From Buxus sempervirens (lineage: Eukaryota > Streptophyta > Magnoliopsida > Buxales > Buxaceae), in the NCBI GenBank assembly GCA_947561395.2, contig OX387194.1, forward strand, positions 29,460,036-29,524,035: a stretch of 64,000 bases of DNA. Direction: 5' to 3'. Both the position numbers and the translations under genes were made by a program. Below the pieces are notes generated by a model, which ran no database searches, was not told the origin of the DNA, and was given only the letters and a program-made list of their open reading frames with translations. Below are positions 10,984-19,845 of this stretch, piece after piece (position 1 is the stretch's first letter; every line of letters starts with the position of its first letter).

Positions 10984-11002
10984 TGGCGACTCCACTGGGG
11001 AC
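10984..11002 (+). other. Primer binding site of element D
   Basis: TGGCGACTCCACTGGGGAC begins 3 bp after the 5' LTR. This is the position and type of primer site found in Ogre-group elements, for which priming by an arginine tRNA has been reported. The tRNA assignment is from family knowledge and not checked here. The first ten bases also occur inside the LTR at 10936-10945. Confidence 0.82.
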
Positions 11003-12527
11003 TTTCGACCCGATAGAACCCTTGGTTAGAATGAGTCAACACAAGAGGGATTTAGTCGGTTTTAGGGTCTTTACTATCTTTTTAGTAAGACGTAGAATAC
11101 GCGTAACTACGTATTCTGGGGAGTCCTGACAAACGGACATGATAATCGCCTAAGGTAAGTGGTTTTTAATGGGACCATTGTGACCCTTCCACTTACCTGG
11201 GGACTCTCCCAGAACCTCGTATTGCGTGCCATTCTGCACCTTACTAGGAAAGACGGTGAAAATTCCTTTATCAACTAAATCCAAACAAAACTCACCCGTA
11301 TAGGCACAGCACGCAGCCCAACTGCACACACGGACACACCACCACACCGTGGATGGATGATGGCATAGATGTAAATCTTAAATTCCCGCATTTTGTGTGA
11401 TAAAACTGCGTGGGGTGACACGCACGAGGGAGGATGCGTGAATGATCCGACCTTTGATAGATGAGCGAATCGGATACTGCAACTTCTTTACCAAAACCTA
11501 GACCTCTCTAGCAGCTTACCCTTCTTATTACTATAAACTGATCTTTGGGATGGTATTAGCACCTACGCTCCCGTGGCTTGCCGGGGAAAGCAGGGTAAAC
11601 CCATCCCCCCAGTTTTCTGGAGTCCATTAGCACCACTGGTTTCTTGCCGTGGCACGCGAGGATCCAGTACTGGTCCAGACCCTTGTAGGCTTATGTCTCG
11701 GGCTGGGTATCCTTCCCCACCTAACATTTCTGAATGAACTTTACGTTGAGCATGAGAGGGTGAGTAGGATGTGAATGATGATTAGAATTGAAATAAAATC
11801 CGGAGTCCATTTGGGGCAGCAACCCCCGTTCTTTGCATCAAATTGAGTAAACCCTAGATACTGGGCTACCTCGGCCCTAGCTTAGGAAGCTCACCTAATT
11901 CTTGATCAGGGGAACCACCCCAGATCCATGCATGGAGTCCTGTATGCTATGGGTCTTGACCCATTAGAGTCCGCTGGGAGCACTTTAAGTCCAGATTGGT
12001 CTTTTAGAGCAGACGAAAGCCGGCCAGATCAGACAAACAGATGAAAGCATGCCAGATCAAAACATGGGCACTAAACCCTAGATTTAGGATTTTTAGCCTA
12101 CCCACTTTGAAAGCAATTTGTATCCTCCCTTTTGGCTCCCAACAGCCTTAAGGATGAATTCTTTGCAGCTTTTGTAAATATCTTGTAAAAATTCGCCCTC
12201 GATGGCAAGCTGTAATTTTGCTATGGTCTGACACTGAAAGCAGATGAAAGAACAGATGAAAGATAGAAAGACTGATCGGGACTTGAATGTGCTCCTCTAC
12301 ACAAGTATGTCTAGGAGTCGCGCCTTAACTGGCGCCAACCCCTAGGACCACACACCATGTGTGCTCGAGTTAAATTCCGCATTGCTTTGTTCTTTCTCCA
12401 TTTGGTGAAGCATGTTAGAACTGCTAATGGTTATCTCCTTTGCTTAAGATTATGCATGTCTTAGGACTAACTTAGAGTCTTGGTGTGGAACCCTAATTTG
12501 ACTCGGAACTTTGATCGGATAGTTGGT
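11003..12527 (+). other. Leader (5' UTR) of element D
   Basis: About 1.5 kb of non-coding sequence lies between the primer site and ORF1. It is partly conserved with the leader of A (45142-46427, minus strand), for example in the block on LTR-distal cysteine-free sequence around 11540-11720 and 11810-11960. No gene is seen. In Ogre elements this region carries packaging and splicing signals, but none can be named here. Confidence 0.7.
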
Positions 12528-13961
12528 ATGGCATCTTCATCCTCATCTGAGAGAACCCGTTTCCCTAGGATAGAGAAGTGCGCCTGGGATACCCCCTGGA
12601 TCCGTTCTTGGACAAGGCAGCTCCAAGGGAGTGAGCAGATTGAATGGGAGCACAAATACCACATGGGACAGACTTTGTCCCTGTTAAATGTGCCGATTAA
12701 CTGGGATATGATCCAAGCAGCCCTGCTTTTCTGGGATCCCCAGCTTTCAGTGTTTCGATTCGGGGTCAATGAGTTGACTCCCACAATTGAGGAACTTGAC
12801 CTGTTCCTCCGATTCCGTGACTTAGGAGAACCCGCTAGGCCAAGTCTCAAAGAAAGTTACAAGAATGAAGCTTGTATTTTCTTTGGCCTCTCAAGGGGAG
12901 AATTTCAGACCTTAGGAGGTGACAAATCATTTACTCGGGTCTCTAAAACATTCCTAGCTGAGAAAATGAGAAACAAAAAGCAGGAAAGACCCCGGGCTTG
13001 GTTTGACAACTTCACCCTTGTGGTTCTGTCACAAATCTTCTTTCCAACTGGGGGAGACACCATTAATTTGGCCCTCATGGAAATTGTGGATCAACTCAGG
13101 GCAGGATACCGAATCATGCCATTGATCCTAGCTCAACTGTTCCATTCCCTGACTTTGTCCAAAAACGGAACTCGGAGGTTTCAAGGGTGCGCTCCCCTTC
13201 TCCACATTTGGCTGCAAGACCACCTGATGGTGTCATCACCAGTCAGTGCATATTACAAGGCAACTGGAGACAACATCCATTGGTTGGCTCAAAGAGAGAT
13301 CAAACCAGACCTACCCACTCGTGAGGATTGGTTTAACCACTTTCTCCACCTGAAAGGAGAAACGGACATCAGATGGTGGGGTACATACAACATCCCCTAC
13401 ACCCCCATCATAGCTTTCAAGAAAAGAGAGGGACTTGACTTGATAGGCCTCACCCATGCCATGCCGTACTATCCGATTCGGGTTCTGAGACAGTTTGAGA
13501 AACCGCAGGGAATCCCAGTCAAGGACGACATGAGCAGTTTGATTGGTCCACTCACCAAGGGACTAAGGACCCAACTGTTGACAGAGTGGAAGACAGTTTG
13601 CATATATCGAGAAGATGTCTTCATCGAATCGCACTTTCGAGACTACGAGCAATGGATAGCTCGGGAATTTGGCCATGACGGCCCCCCACCTCTTCAGTCT
13701 GTCGCATCAGGCGACATTCCAGTTCCACCCCCTAACACATATAGGGACAGGGTGGCCGAACTGCAAGAGACTCACTCCCGTATCCATTCAGCTTATGTGG
13801 ATTCAGAACGGGAGAGTAGGCAGGCCAATACGGCCTTGCAACATGAAATGGAATTAGTGCGCAAGCGCGCTGAGGAGGACCGACGTCTGCGGAACAAGCT
13901 TCTGCGAGCCTTGAGGAGGCAGGACGTGTCCTCCCACTATGATGATGACCAACCTAGCTAG
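12528..13961 (+). CDS. Ogre ORF1, DUF7745 / plant-mobile-domain-like protein (477 aa)
   Basis: This is the extra ORF that lies upstream of gag in Ogre elements; its role is unknown. I chose the ATG at 12528 (MASSSSSERTRFPR) because the older copy A has the equivalent methionine and serine run. The open frame continues upstream without an ATG. Residues about 55-100 carry PINWDMIQAALLFWDP and FRFGVNELTPTIEELDLFL. These match the pattern of the DUF7745 / plant mobile domain family, in which an FWDP motif precedes an L.PTIEE motif. The C-terminal 80 residues are charged and probably coiled-coil (RVAELQETHSRI to RRLRNKLLRALRR). The frame is intact. The sequence shows no catalytic motif. The family name is recalled and not searched. 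Confidence 0.82.
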   Translation: MASSSSSERTRFPRIEKCAWDTPWIRSWTRQLQGSEQIEWEHKYHMGQTLSLLNVPINWDMIQAALLFWDPQLSVFRFGVNELTPTIEELDLFLRFRDLGEPARPSLKESYKNEACIFFGLSRGEFQTLGGDKSFTRVSKTFLAEKMRNKKQERPRAWFDNFTLVVLSQIFFPTGGDTINLALMEIVDQLRAGYRIMPLILAQLFHSLTLSKNGTRRFQGCAPLLHIWLQDHLMVSSPVSAYYKATGDNIHWLAQREIKPDLPTREDWFNHFLHLKGETDIRWWGTYNIPYTPIIAFKKREGLDLIGLTHAMPYYPIRVLRQFEKPQGIPVKDDMSSLIGPLTKGLRTQLLTEWKTVCIYREDVFIESHFRDYEQWIAREFGHDGPPPLQSVASGDIPVPPPNTYRDRVAELQETHSRIHSAYVDSERESRQANTALQHEMELVRKRAEEDRRLRNKLLRALRRQDVSSHYDDDQPS

Positions 13962-14307
13962 ACTTTGGCTTTGTTGTATTTTGCCATGAATGATGATGTA
14001 CTTTGTGCCGTGACGGCGCCTTTTGATTAAAGCATGAATTTATTTCTACTTTGCTACATATTGTGCAAACTTAATAAGAACAAGAGATAAAATAATTAAT
14101 TCCCTCCAATAGGGCAAATCGGTCTCCGACAGACCACCTCTCTCCAGATAATTGCAATGTGCTTGGTCGCTGCGACCACCTAATTTCCTTTGATTGCATC
14201 TCTCTCATTGAGATCGCCAAACCCGGCAAGTGTTTAAAAACACCTGAGACTTTGAGCTCAGATCACACCCGTCTGCATCTTTTCAAGATCATACGGTCAA
14301 GCCTGTA

Positions 14308-14887
14308 GGGCACCGAAGCCGCCGACGGATGAGTCGGATATTGGTGGAGGAGCGTCCTGGCATAGCCTACCCCTTTCAGTGACACCAAAGCCGCCGGTGA
14401 TTGAATCGGATATTGGCTGCGGAGCGTCCGGGTACTACTAGCCGAATTCTTAGGGCACCGAAGCCGTCGACGGATGAGTCGGATATTGATGGAGGAGCGT
14501 CCTGGCATAGCCTACCCCTTTCAGGGACACCAAAGCCGCCAGTGATTGAATCGGATATTGGCTGCGAAGCGTCTGGGTACTACTAGCCGAATTCTTAGGG
14601 CACCGAAGCCGTCGACGGATGAGTCGGATATTGGTGGAGGAGCGTCCTGGCATAGCCAACCCCTTTCAGGGACACCAAAGCCGCCGGTGATTGAATCGGA
14701 TATTGGCTGCGGAGCGTCTGGGTACTACTAGCCGAATTCTTAGGGCACCAAAGCCGCCGACGGATGAGTCGGATATTGGTGGAGGAGCGTCCTGGCATAG
14801 CCTACCCCTTTTAGTGACACCAAAGCCGCCGGTGAGTGAATCGGATATTGGTTGCGGAGCGTCCGGGTACTACTAGCCGAATCTTTG
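14308..14887 (+). repeat. Tandem array, four copies of a 145-bp unit
   Basis: Units start at 14308, 14453, 14598 and 14743. Each is itself a dimer of two related halves of about 73 bp that share AAGCCG, TGA.TCGGATATTGG and GGAGCGTC. The array lies between ORF1 and gag. Element A has a related array in the same place (about 39776-40140) with a different unit but the same GCCGACGGATGAGTCGG-type core. It is non-coding; short open frames in it are by-products of the repeat. Confidence 0.9.
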
Positions 14888-15021
14888 TATTGCCGAGACC
14901 CCCGACGAGTGAGTCAGGATTTGGTTAAGGCAACCCTGAGTGCTGTTCTTCAGTCCCCTTTCTGAGACCTTGATTGGTCCAACCCTGTGATTCTGAGCTC
15001 AAACAAAACCCCTTGAATTGA

Positions 15022-15400
15022 AGGTTCTCTTTCCTTGCCTAAACAGCTAAAATAGATTAGTTCAACCGGGTTCTCTTTCCCAGTCGCTTCCAAGCGACTA
15101 AAATAGATCAGCTTTCGAAAAAATAGGGTTCTCTTTCCCAGTCGCTTCTGAGCGGTTGAAATAGATCAGCTTCCAAAAAAAAAGTAGGGTTCTCTCTCCC
15201 AGTTACCTGCGGGTAGCTAAAATAGATTCGATCATTAGGGTTCTCTTCCCCGGTCGTCTTAGGATAGCCAAAATAGATCAGTCTTCTAAATTCCTTAAGG
15301 TTCTCTTTCCTTGTTACCTACGAGTAACTAAAATAGATCATTTGATTCGAAACCAGGTTCTCTTCCCTTGTTGCCTTAGGGTAGCTAAAATAGACCAGTT
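15022..15400 (+). repeat. Tandem array of about seven hairpin units (period about 58 bp)
   Basis: Each unit has GGTTCTCTTTCCC, an inverted repeat, then CTAAAATAGATCAG. The stems differ between units but stay paired. Examples are AGTCGCTT with AAGCGACT (about 15089-15106), GTTACC with GGTAGC, and GTTAC with GTAAC. Element A carries about 14 units of the same design (38990-39775) with AGCCAC/GTGGCT stems. Paired change across units and across elements suggests that an RNA structure is kept, just upstream of gag. Confidence 0.8.
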
Positions 15401-15570
15401 AGTCAAATCATATCATAAAACAAAAAAATAAATAAATGAATAAATTCAATCAGATAAAATTGTGTAATCAATTTGTGTAATATTGCACTAATGCCTGCGA
15501 ATTGTCCCATCAGGTACCAAAAATTGCTTTCAGAAGTCCGTACCTGTTAAGATCGAGGAGAAGACTCGAT

Positions 15571-18500
15571 ATGGAACAGCAAGGAGAGCAGACGCCACCA
15601 GGGCAACACCCGGCAGAGTCCAGTCATGCCCAAGTGGTCAATGAGATGCAGCAAAGGATGGACAGTATGGGTTCCATCATCCAGGAACTGATGACAGAAC
15701 TGAGGGAATTGAGGCAGGCCCCACCGGCAGCACCAGTTGCCCAGCAGCCGCAGCCACCGTTCCCACCACAGGCAGAAGTGGCGCCACCGCCGCGTCCAGC
15801 GAACCCCCCTCCCCTAGCACCACCACCACCACCGGCGGTGCCATTCCATGTTCCCCAACCAGATCAGTTTCTGCCTATCCATCTGGGACAGGGTGATGAG
15901 GACTGGTACAGAACCCAGGAAATGCAGTTTGAGGAGAAGCTGACAGCGGTAAGGGAGGAGAATAGAACGGAAATGGCTGCCCTGAAGGAGCAGCTCAAAC
16001 AACTCCAACCTAGCACAGTGCAGAGCGAGGCTACTCTGGAAAGCCTTTGTTTCTTTTCAGATATCCAACTCCCGGCTAAGTTCAAATGCCCTGAGTTGCA
16101 CCAGTTCGACGGCACCGGGTGCCCCCTGAACCATCTGAGGTCCTATTCTGGTGACATGTGCCAGTATGCCAAGGAAGAGCGGATTATGGTGCAGTTCTTC
16201 CAGAAGTCACTAGCCGGGGCCGCTTACTCTTGGTTCCTGAGTCTAGACAAGGCTAAGATCAAGACATGGAATGACCTGGCAGCAGTCTTCATCCAGCAGT
16301 ACCACCTGAACAGTCAGATAGTGCAGACGAGGGCAGAATTGCAGAGGCTGGCAAAGAAGAGCCAAGAGTCAGTAAGAGAATACGCCAAGCGCTGGAAGGA
16401 ATTGGCAGCATTAGTACAGCCGCCGTTGCTAGAACAAGAGATGACGTCATTGTTTATTGCGTCATTGGGCCAACCTTTCTTCACTCTGCTGCTGGGGCAG
16501 AGTACATCGAACTTCAATGACCTGATCTTGACCGCAGATCGGATTGAAGACGCAGTAAGGGCTGGAAAGATAGATGGCAGTGGGCAGAGTGCCGCACCAA
16601 GGAGGCCAGTGTCAGGGCAAGCCAGCAGAAACCAAGGGCAAGAGCCTAGGAGGTCAGAACAACAGGCAGTGAATTATGTATACCCCACACAACCCCACCA
16701 TTTCTCCCAAGGACCGGAGGCAGTGGCACCCCAAGGAACCGGACAAGCCGCTTACCAAGGGGTAAGAAGAACAAGGGAAGAGATGGAGGCCAGAATGAAG
16801 CGGGTTTTCACTCCACTCCCGTACGCGCCGGCAGAGTTGCTGCCTACTTTGCTAAAGAAGGGGTACGTGCAAGTCAAACCCCCGAACCCTCGTTTGGTCA
16901 ACGCCAGAAGCTATAACGCTGCAGAGCGGTGCGAGTACCACTCTGGTGCTCCAGGGCACCACACCAATCGGTGCTGGGATTTGAGGCACGATATCCAAGA
17001 CCTGATTGATAGTAAGCGCATCACGGTCGACCCTCCAGCACCACCGGCCCAGACTCCAGCAGCTGGCGTAACCACCAATCCACTCCCAGATCACTCAAAA
17101 GCCTCCACTAGTAGAACGGCAAATCAGGTGAGCAGCGATCAGGGCACCAGGCAGTTCGACCCTTCTACACTTATTGGCCAACCAGGGCAGACAGTGAGGG
17201 TGCAGCTTCGAGCAGGAACCCCCTCGGCAGCAAGGGTAGCTAATGAGAATACAGAGGCCCATGTCTGCACGATTGAGGATGAACCTCAGAGCAGTGAGGA
17301 GGTCTCAGGGCCATGGAACCCGGTACAGTGCGGATGGATCAGTGACTCATCCCCTCCACGTAGGGAAGGAATCGGCAGTTCTGAGGGACCCTGGTTCCGA
17401 AATGGGCCGCCGGACACGGACGCGTCAGTGGGCAGTTCAAAGGTACCCCCGCAGATGTCTACCGGATGGCCACCTGAATATATGTCTGCGACTTCAGAGC
17501 CGGACCTACAATCCCTCTCCGATCTCCTATCAGCGGAGCCAAGTTCAGAATCCTCTTCCCACGGCACGTCAGAGTGGTTCGTCCCCCCTTATGCCACGGA
17601 AGAAGAGGAACCGCCATCCACTCCTGAACCTGCAACCCTGCTTGATCCATATGAGAGTTCAGATGAGTCCCCTGATACGGACCCAGAGGATACGTCGGCA
17701 GAGGAAAGCAGGGCAGTGAACGTCGTTGAAGGAGATGGCAGTGACTTCCCCACGGATCTCCCTCTGGTGCATTTTCACCCACACACAGACCAAGAGTTTT
17801 TCTACCCCACCCCTCTCGCCAACCCCTCCGCCCTTAACATCCATGACATCATGGACTCACCTCCACAAGACCCTTTCTCCCTTTCATTTGAACCACCCAC
17901 CCTAAACCTTTCACAACTCAACCTGGAACCACCCTCGTACAACAGGGTATCCCCACCCTACCCCACTACATCTTTCCGCCTTCAAGCCACCTCTGCAACC
18001 ACCATTGAAGCAGAAATCAACCGAATCACCCGATCTGGTCGATACGTAAACACCGATCCCCCACCCGCACCAGAGGGAGAGGAAGCAGAAGCAGAAGCGA
18101 AAAGGAAAGAAAAAGGGAAGGACGTGGTCACAGAATTGCCACCGACCCTCAAAAGAAAGGGAAGGGCCACAGAGGAGGAAGTCACAGATTTGCACCATAG
18201 TGTGTTCACCCCAGAGTACGACCTCCTCCAGCAGTTGAACAAGGTGCCCGCCCAAATCTCCATAATGCGACTTCTGATTGACTCAGAGAAGCACCGGACA
18301 ATACTGATGAAGGTCCTAGGGGATGCACACGTACCTGCAAGCATTGACCCGGAACAGCTAGGGGCAGTGGTGTCAGTAATCATGACACCCCAAGCCATCT
18401 CCTTCTCTGCAGCAGATTTGCCCCCAGAGGGTTGCGACCATACTGAGCCACTCTATATAACGGTGAAATGTGTAGATCTCGTTGTAAAGCGGGCCATGAT

Positions 18501-19845
18501 CGACAATGGATCGGCACTGAATATATGCCCAATGAGGACCTTCCATAGCCTGCAATTGAATCCTTCGATGATCAAGCCAAGCGCTCACAATGTCAGGGGC
18601 TTCGACAATGCCAGAAGAGACTCACTGGGAGAGGTCACTTTGGTAATCATGATCGCAGATAGGCCATTCACCATGGAGTTCGAACTCATGGACATCAACG
18701 CCTCATTCAACTTGCTGATCGGGAGGCCTTGGCTGCATCAGGCAGGAGCAGTATCTTCCACACTGCACAGAATGGTCCGGTTCGTGTCAGGCAACGAACT
18801 TATAACAGTACATGCCGAGGATCACCGAGAGTTCGAAAGGGTTGGAGTACCCTATGTGGACTATGAGTTGCCCACCACCCTCAATTTCCAAGCTGTGGAG
18901 ATGGTGCAGGTGAATCATATCCCTGAGTCTAAAAGGGGGCGACGACTCTCGAAGAGGCAAAGAAAGAACATGTTTAGTGCCGCTGACTGCGCGGACTGGG
19001 GTCTTAGAGCCGGTGATGGACTTGGCAAGTACAAGCAAGGAATTAAGGCAGCCATCCAACCTTATGAGCAGACTACTGGGTTTGGATTGGGGTTCAGGCC
19101 GCAGCCGGAAGACTACTCCCGACTCCTTGGGAACCGTGCTGAAAGAAAAAGGGCAAGAACAGAAGGAAGAGAGCCCCATTGGCCTATATGCGTGCACGGG
19201 AACTTATATCACCGCTTCGCTAACATGGAGCGTGAGGCGGCCCAAGCCATTGAGAATATAGTCCCCCAAGGATGGGGAGATGAGTTTCTGGACACCCCTG
19301 CCACAGAAGAAGACTACCTACAAGGCCTAGCCCAAATGCTCTGGGAGGAGCCACCGTCTATGGACATAATTGGAGATGCTGTAGAAGTAGACCCGTTGGC
19401 TCCTGAGGGGTCGCCAGATGGCCTACCAGCACTGGTCGCCTTGGACTCAGTTGACGAAGTTACCATGGCCTTCGCCCCACCAGATGAGCAATTCATCCCT
19501 GATGGGGTCCCGATCGACTCTACAATTGTGTTGGAAGTGCCATCACCTGCTCCCATTGAGGAATCCAAAGAAGAAGGTCCGGTCATGTATGTCTGCATGA
19601 TGGAAGGGCGAGACAGCTCAGGAGTGCCAACCCACAGGCCAAGGTCGCCTCCTCCACGCCCCTATATCCCGCACCCTGGAACTCGCGATGGTCTGAACCG
19701 CATGTTCCGTAGCATGCCCCAAGTGCTAGGGCCAGTACCGAAAGAAGTGTACCATGCAGCTTACGGCAAATGGGCACCACCAGCTTACTCTTCTACGGTG
19801 CCAGGGATACCAACTGGAATACCCATAATGTTTGCACCCCCCTAG
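15571..19845 (+). CDS. Gag-protease polyprotein of element D (about 1424 aa)
   Basis: This polyprotein forms the virus-like particle and processes it. The ATG at 15571 (MEQQGEQTPPG) is the first in frame, and A has a methionine at the same place. The frame is open upstream to at least 15502 without an ATG. A glutamine- and proline-rich N-terminus leads into the gag core (about residues 155-440, LESLCFFSDIQLP to PFFTLLLGQ). A zinc-knuckle-like CEYHSGAPGHHTNRC lies at about 454. A long acidic, proline-rich linker precedes the aspartic protease, whose Ogre-type active site IDNGSALN is at about 977-984. A G-patch-like GDGLGKYKQGI follows at about 1147. The frame is intact and unusually long. The start is moderately certain. 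Confidence 0.9.
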   Translation: MEQQGEQTPPGQHPAESSHAQVVNEMQQRMDSMGSIIQELMTELRELRQAPPAAPVAQQPQPPFPPQAEVAPPPRPANPPPLAPPPPPAVPFHVPQPDQFLPIHLGQGDEDWYRTQEMQFEEKLTAVREENRTEMAALKEQLKQLQPSTVQSEATLESLCFFSDIQLPAKFKCPELHQFDGTGCPLNHLRSYSGDMCQYAKEERIMVQFFQKSLAGAAYSWFLSLDKAKIKTWNDLAAVFIQQYHLNSQIVQTRAELQRLAKKSQESVREYAKRWKELAALVQPPLLEQEMTSLFIASLGQPFFTLLLGQSTSNFNDLILTADRIEDAVRAGKIDGSGQSAAPRRPVSGQASRNQGQEPRRSEQQAVNYVYPTQPHHFSQGPEAVAPQGTGQAAYQGVRRTREEMEARMKRVFTPLPYAPAELLPTLLKKGYVQVKPPNPRLVNARSYNAAERCEYHSGAPGHHTNRCWDLRHDIQDLIDSKRITVDPPAPPAQTPAAGVTTNPLPDHSKASTSRTANQVSSDQGTRQFDPSTLIGQPGQTVRVQLRAGTPSAARVANENTEAHVCTIEDEPQSSEEVSGPWNPVQCGWISDSSPPRREGIGSSEGPWFRNGPPDTDASVGSSKVPPQMSTGWPPEYMSATSEPDLQSLSDLLSAEPSSESSSHGTSEWFVPPYATEEEEPPSTPEPATLLDPYESSDESPDTDPEDTSAEESRAVNVVEGDGSDFPTDLPLVHFHPHTDQEFFYPTPLANPSALNIHDIMDSPPQDPFSLSFEPPTLNLSQLNLEPPSYNRVSPPYPTTSFRLQATSATTIEAEINRITRSGRYVNTDPPPAPEGEEAEAEAKRKEKGKDVVTELPPTLKRKGRATEEEVTDLHHSVFTPEYDLLQQLNKVPAQISIMRLLIDSEKHRTILMKVLGDAHVPASIDPEQLGAVVSVIMTPQAISFSAADLPPEGCDHTEPLYITVKCVDLVVKRAMIDNGSALNICPMRTFHSLQLNPSMIKPSAHNVRGFDNARRDSLGEVTLVIMIADRPFTMEFELMDINASFNLLIGRPWLHQAGAVSSTLHRMVRFVSGNELITVHAEDHREFERVGVPYVDYELPTTLNFQAVEMVQVNHIPESKRGRRLSKRQRKNMFSAADCADWGLRAGDGLGKYKQGIKAAIQPYEQTTGFGLGFRPQPEDYSRLLGNRAERKRARTEGREPHWPICVHGNLYHRFANMEREAAQAIENIVPQGWGDEFLDTPATEEDYLQGLAQMLWEEPPSMDIIGDAVEVDPLAPEGSPDGLPALVALDSVDEVTMAFAPPDEQFIPDGVPIDSTIVLEVPSPAPIEESKEEGPVMYVCMMEGRDSSGVPTHRPRSPPPRPYIPHPGTRDGLNRMFRSMPQVLGPVPKEVYHAAYGKWAPPAYSSTVPGIPTGIPIMFAPP

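Noticed and set aside
12480-12527. Upstream extension of ORF1 by 16 codons
   Set aside because: It begins with TTG, not ATG. The ATG at 12528 is matched by the same MASSSSS start in element A.
14263-14876. Overlapping open frames of 60-80 aa on both strands
   Set aside because: By-products of the 145-bp tandem repeat.
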